Of a stretch of DNA of 64,000 bases, positions 61,965-64,000 are shown piece by piece. The DNA is from Streptomyces roseirectus (GTDB lineage Bacteria; Actinomycetota; Actinomycetes; Streptomycetales; Streptomycetaceae). The first letter of the stretch is position 1, and each line of letters opens with the position of its first letter. The notes beneath the pieces are model-generated. The model did no database searches. It saw nothing but the letters and a program-made list of their open reading frames with translations, and was not told the origin of the DNA. The stretch lies in the NCBI RefSeq assembly GCF_014489635.1, contig NZ_CP060828.1, positions 248,001-312,000 of the forward strand. The letters are read 5' to 3'. The position numbers and the translations under genes were made by a program.

Positions 61965-63044
61965 ATGATTTCCGTGGACGGGATGTCCGACGACGATTTC
62001 GCGCAGGCCGGTCTGAAGCGGCTTCTCACACTCCCGCAGCACGATCTGCTGACGCTCGCCGGGGACTGGCTCGGTGAGCTGGCGCCGTGGCGCAACCCCG
62101 AGACCCTGGCGGCGATCTCCACCACCCTCGCCGCCGAGTCCGTCCTGTCCGCCCTGTTCGTCTTCGGGGAGCAGGTCGCGGAGTCCGACGTCCGCGCCGA
62201 GGTCCCCGGCCCCCTGCTCGACCTGCTGCTGCGCACCCGGGTGCTCCACGAGGAGTCGGGGAAGCTGTCGGCCGCCTACTGTCTGGTGCGCGGAGACGGC
62301 ATGTCGCTGCTGGCGGCCTGGCGGGCGGCGGGCCGCGACACCGGCTCGTACGCGCCCTGGGTCGGCACCGACTCGATGACGCTCTCCCGGCTGGTGTCGG
62401 CGCGCCGCGGCGCGCGGTCGACCCTGGACCTGGGGTGCGGCACCGGCATCCTCGGGCTGTCGGCGGCCCGCAACGGCGCCGAGGTGCTGTCGGTCGACGT
62501 CAACCCGGAGTGCACGGCCGCCGCGACGGTCAACGCCCACATCAACGGGCTGGCGGACCGGCTGACCGCCGTCGAGGGCGACATCATGTCCCTGGCGCTG
62601 GACTCCCGGTTCGACCTGGTCGTCTCCAACCCGCCCTGTCTCCCGCTGCGCCGCGGCTCGCTCGGCTGGCTGGCCGGCGAAGCGGGGCTGGACGGCCTGG
62701 AGTTCTTCTGGGAACTCCTGCGCCAGACGCCCGCGCTCCTCACCCGGGAGGGCGAGGCGCTGCTGCAGGCCGCGGCCTACGGCGACGAGCGCGGGCCGTT
62801 CTTCATCGCGGAGCTGGAGGCCGAACTGCGGCGCCTGGGGGTCTTCGGACGGCTGCTGCTGCGACCCTCCACTCCCCCGCGCTGGCCGGCGTTCGCGCCC
62901 CGCGACGAGAATCAGCAGCTCACCGGCCCGCTCGGCGACGAGGTCCGGGAGTACGTGACCCGGATCGGCGCCACCCACTACTACGGGTTCGTCCTGTCGG
63001 TGCGGTGCGACGGCGAGGGCCTGGCGGTGGGCCGCTTCCGGTGA
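61965..63044 (+). CDS. HemK/PrmC-like SAM-dependent methyltransferase
   Basis: A 359-residue methyltransferase. Motif I is LDLGCGTGILGLSA (155-161 core) and the catalytic-site motif SNPP (221-224), as in enzymes that methylate amide or amino nitrogens. Residues 1-140 form a helical substrate-recruiting domain. ATG 61965 has GAGGAG upstream. Because it is coupled to a radical SAM gene in a carbamoyltransferase group, a small-molecule N-methylation is as likely as release-factor methylation. Confidence 0.85.
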   Translation: MISVDGMSDDDFAQAGLKRLLTLPQHDLLTLAGDWLGELAPWRNPETLAAISTTLAAESVLSALFVFGEQVAESDVRAEVPGPLLDLLLRTRVLHEESGKLSAAYCLVRGDGMSLLAAWRAAGRDTGSYAPWVGTDSMTLSRLVSARRGARSTLDLGCGTGILGLSAARNGAEVLSVDVNPECTAAATVNAHINGLADRLTAVEGDIMSLALDSRFDLVVSNPPCLPLRRGSLGWLAGEAGLDGLEFFWELLRQTPALLTREGEALLQAAAYGDERGPFFIAELEAELRRLGVFGRLLLRPSTPPRWPAFAPRDENQQLTGPLGDEVREYVTRIGATHYYGFVLSVRCDGEGLAVGRFR

Positions 63045-63052
63045 CCCGGCAG

Positions 63053-63326
63053 CTAGGGTCTGTCGTCACATTCCCGTCGTCCGCCCGGAGGGCGGGCCGG
63101 GAGGGGTCATGGGGGCACCTCCCTGTTCGAGCGAAGCCGAGAACTCGGGGGAGCGTGCAGCTGCAAGGCGGAGGAGGGCGTCGACGCGGTGGGGGCACCT
63201 CCCGGCCGAAGGCTGGGGGACGTCGGCGACCGACGACAACGCCTGGGGGTACCCCCTGCTCGAAGAGCTTGGGGGAGCGCGTGCCAGACCCCTCCCGGCA
63301 GACGGGAATGTGACGACAGGCCCTAG
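63053..63326. mobile_element. 274-bp MITE with 26-bp terminal inverted repeats
   Basis: The ends are complementary over 26 bases with one mismatch: left CTAGGGTCTGTCGTCACATT (first 20 of 63053-63078) and right the complement of CTAGGGCCTGTCGTCACATT (63301-63326). CTAG at both ends is a possible target duplication. The inside has no gene but several GGGGGCACCTCCC and TACCCCCTGCTCGAAGAGCT hairpin arms. Size, ends and lack of coding capacity fit a non-autonomous IS5-type element. Confidence 0.88.
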
Positions 63327-63357
63327 GGCCGCGCCGGACCGCGGCGCCGCCCCCGGG

Positions 63358-63903
63358 TCACCCGGTGACCGTCGCCGCATCGGACGGTCCGAGCCAGCGC
63401 GCCCCGAGTTCGGCGCGTTCCAGGGCCGCGACCGCGTCGGCCACCTCCGGCAGCGTGAGGTGCGTGGTGTCGACCAGCCGGACGCCGGGTATGTCGGGGA
63501 CCTCCGCGTCGAGGTGACGTTCCGCCAGCCGGCCCTCCACGAACAGCCGGCCGCCCGCGTCGTTCTCGATCCGGGTGGCCAGCGCCTGCGCGTCCGCCCG
63601 CAGACCGTAGTAGACGGCCCGCGCGCCCAGTTCCTCGAACACCTTCTGGAAGCGTTCGTAGGCGCGGCCCGCGAGGACCACCCCGGTGACGATCACGACG
63701 CGGGCCCCCCACTCCCGGTAGACGGGCAGGGCCGCGCGCACGGTCGCGGCCATCAGGTCGTACACCTCCTCGCCGCCGTTCCAGGGGTGGACGATGGGGT
63801 CGCAGTCCATGACGGCGGCCGGGACGCCGTAGCGCGTCACCAACTGGTGGCCCAGCCGGGTCTTACCGACGCCCGGGGCGCCGGTGATCACCACGGCGCG
63901 CAT
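63358..63903 (-). CDS. P-loop kinase-like NTPase
   Basis: A 181-residue protein of the AAA_18/adenylate-kinase-like group. Walker A GAPGVGKT at 8-15; WGARVVIVTGVVLAG resembles the Walker B strand with its following loop; ARIENDAGGR and RHLDAE form a lid-like segment. It could phosphorylate a small metabolite or sense nucleotides. Its ATG shares one base with the stop of the preceding gene, so the two are coupled. Relation to the carbamoyltransferase group is unclear because the MITE separates them. Confidence 0.8.
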   Translation of the reverse strand: MRAVVITGAPGVGKTRLGHQLVTRYGVPAAVMDCDPIVHPWNGGEEVYDLMAATVRAALPVYREWGARVVIVTGVVLAGRAYERFQKVFEELGARAVYYGLRADAQALATRIENDAGGRLFVEGRLAERHLDAEVPDIPGVRLVDTTHLTLPEVADAVAALERAELGARWLGPSDAATVTG

Positions 63904-64000
63904 CAGCCGGCCTCCTCGCGGACCGTGCCGACCAGGCGGAAGCCCAGGTGGGGGATCTTCAGGAGTTTCGCGCCGGAGTCGATGTCGAGGAACTTCTGTT
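63903..64000 (-). CDS. C-terminal end of a gene cut by the window
   Basis: Only the last 31 codons are present (ending LLKIPHLGFRLVGTVREEAG). The stop TGA overlaps the ATG of the P-loop kinase gene by one base, so they form an operon. Too short to assign. Confidence 0.7.
   Translation of the reverse strand, partial: QKFLDIDSGAKLLKIPHLGFRLVGTVREEAG

Noticed and set aside
1..64000. tRNA, rRNA or CRISPR features
   Set aside because: I saw no cloverleaf with anticodon arms, no rRNA-like conserved stretches and no regularly spaced short repeats with unique spacers. Structured-RNA scanning by program was not possible.

Overview
The window is very GC-rich, strongly GC3-biased and densely coded. 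It carries actinomycete signatures: GTG starts, GTGA and ATGA stop/start overlaps, LacI-linked sugar ABC operons, XRE regulators with MmyB-like domains, HxlR, MarR and TetR regulators in quantity, an F420-type reductase, and Tat and lipobox secretion signals. I read it as a Streptomyces-type chromosome, probably an accessory or arm region, because IS-derived sequence, eroded genes and small divergent regulator/enzyme cassettes are common. No rRNA, tRNA or CRISPR array was seen.

Layout. 0.2-5.7 kb: a large HTH-STAND NTPase-WD40 protein, a lipoprotein and a small secreted I36-like protein, closed by a strong bidirectional terminator. 5.7-11 kb: a sugar-uptake unit (two permeases, a lipoprotein binding protein, a divergent LacI regulator and a GH32-like glycosidase) tied together by two copies of a LacI-type operator. 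11-16.6 kb: a gene-poor repeat stretch with a ricin-lectin remnant, an SDR gene, and a vdcBCD-like non-oxidative hydroxyarylic acid decarboxylase operon divergent from a MarR regulator. 16.6-24.2 kb: an unusual split iterative synthase. One protein is AT-ACP and the next is FabL-like enoyl reductase, KS, KS-like CLF with no cysteine, KR and DH; a third gene is a FabG-like SDR. 24-26 kb: MerR, SDR and an Mrr-like nuclease. 26.2-27.6 kb: an IS110-family element whose upstream non-coding region is a candidate bridge-RNA locus.

27.6-43.1 kb mixes intact cassettes with many broken genes. Recognisable remnants are an SDR, an XRE regulator, an IS5-type transposase, a carboxylesterase, an alpha/beta hydrolase, a medium-chain reductase, a LysR regulator and a second SDR. 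Intact units here include two separate divergent HxlR/imine-reductase-like modules, a TetR/F420-type reductase pair with tandem operators, a phytoene-desaturase-like oxidoreductase, a SAM methyltransferase and an S66 peptidase. 43-54 kb: a TetR/MFS efflux pair with three copies of one 18-bp palindromic operator, an alpha/beta hydrolase, an SDR lacking the YxxxK motif, a BCCT transporter followed by an apparently leaderless MarR gene, an MFS pump fused to three carboxypeptidase-regulatory-like repeats, and an SDR/XRE divergent pair. 54-57 kb: secreted proteins (a five-repeat FG-GAP-like propeller, a small repeat protein, a GDSL hydrolase). 57-64 kb: glutathione peroxidase, then a compact biosynthetic-looking group (DegT-type aminotransferase, NodU/CmcH carbamoyltransferase, divergent radical SAM enzyme and SAM methyltransferase), a 274-bp MITE with 26-bp terminal repeats, a P-loop kinase and one gene cut by the window end.

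The most distinctive systems are the 16.6-24.2 kb synthase and the 57.6-63 kb carbamoyltransferase/radical SAM group. All functional statements rest on motifs read by eye; no database search was possible.
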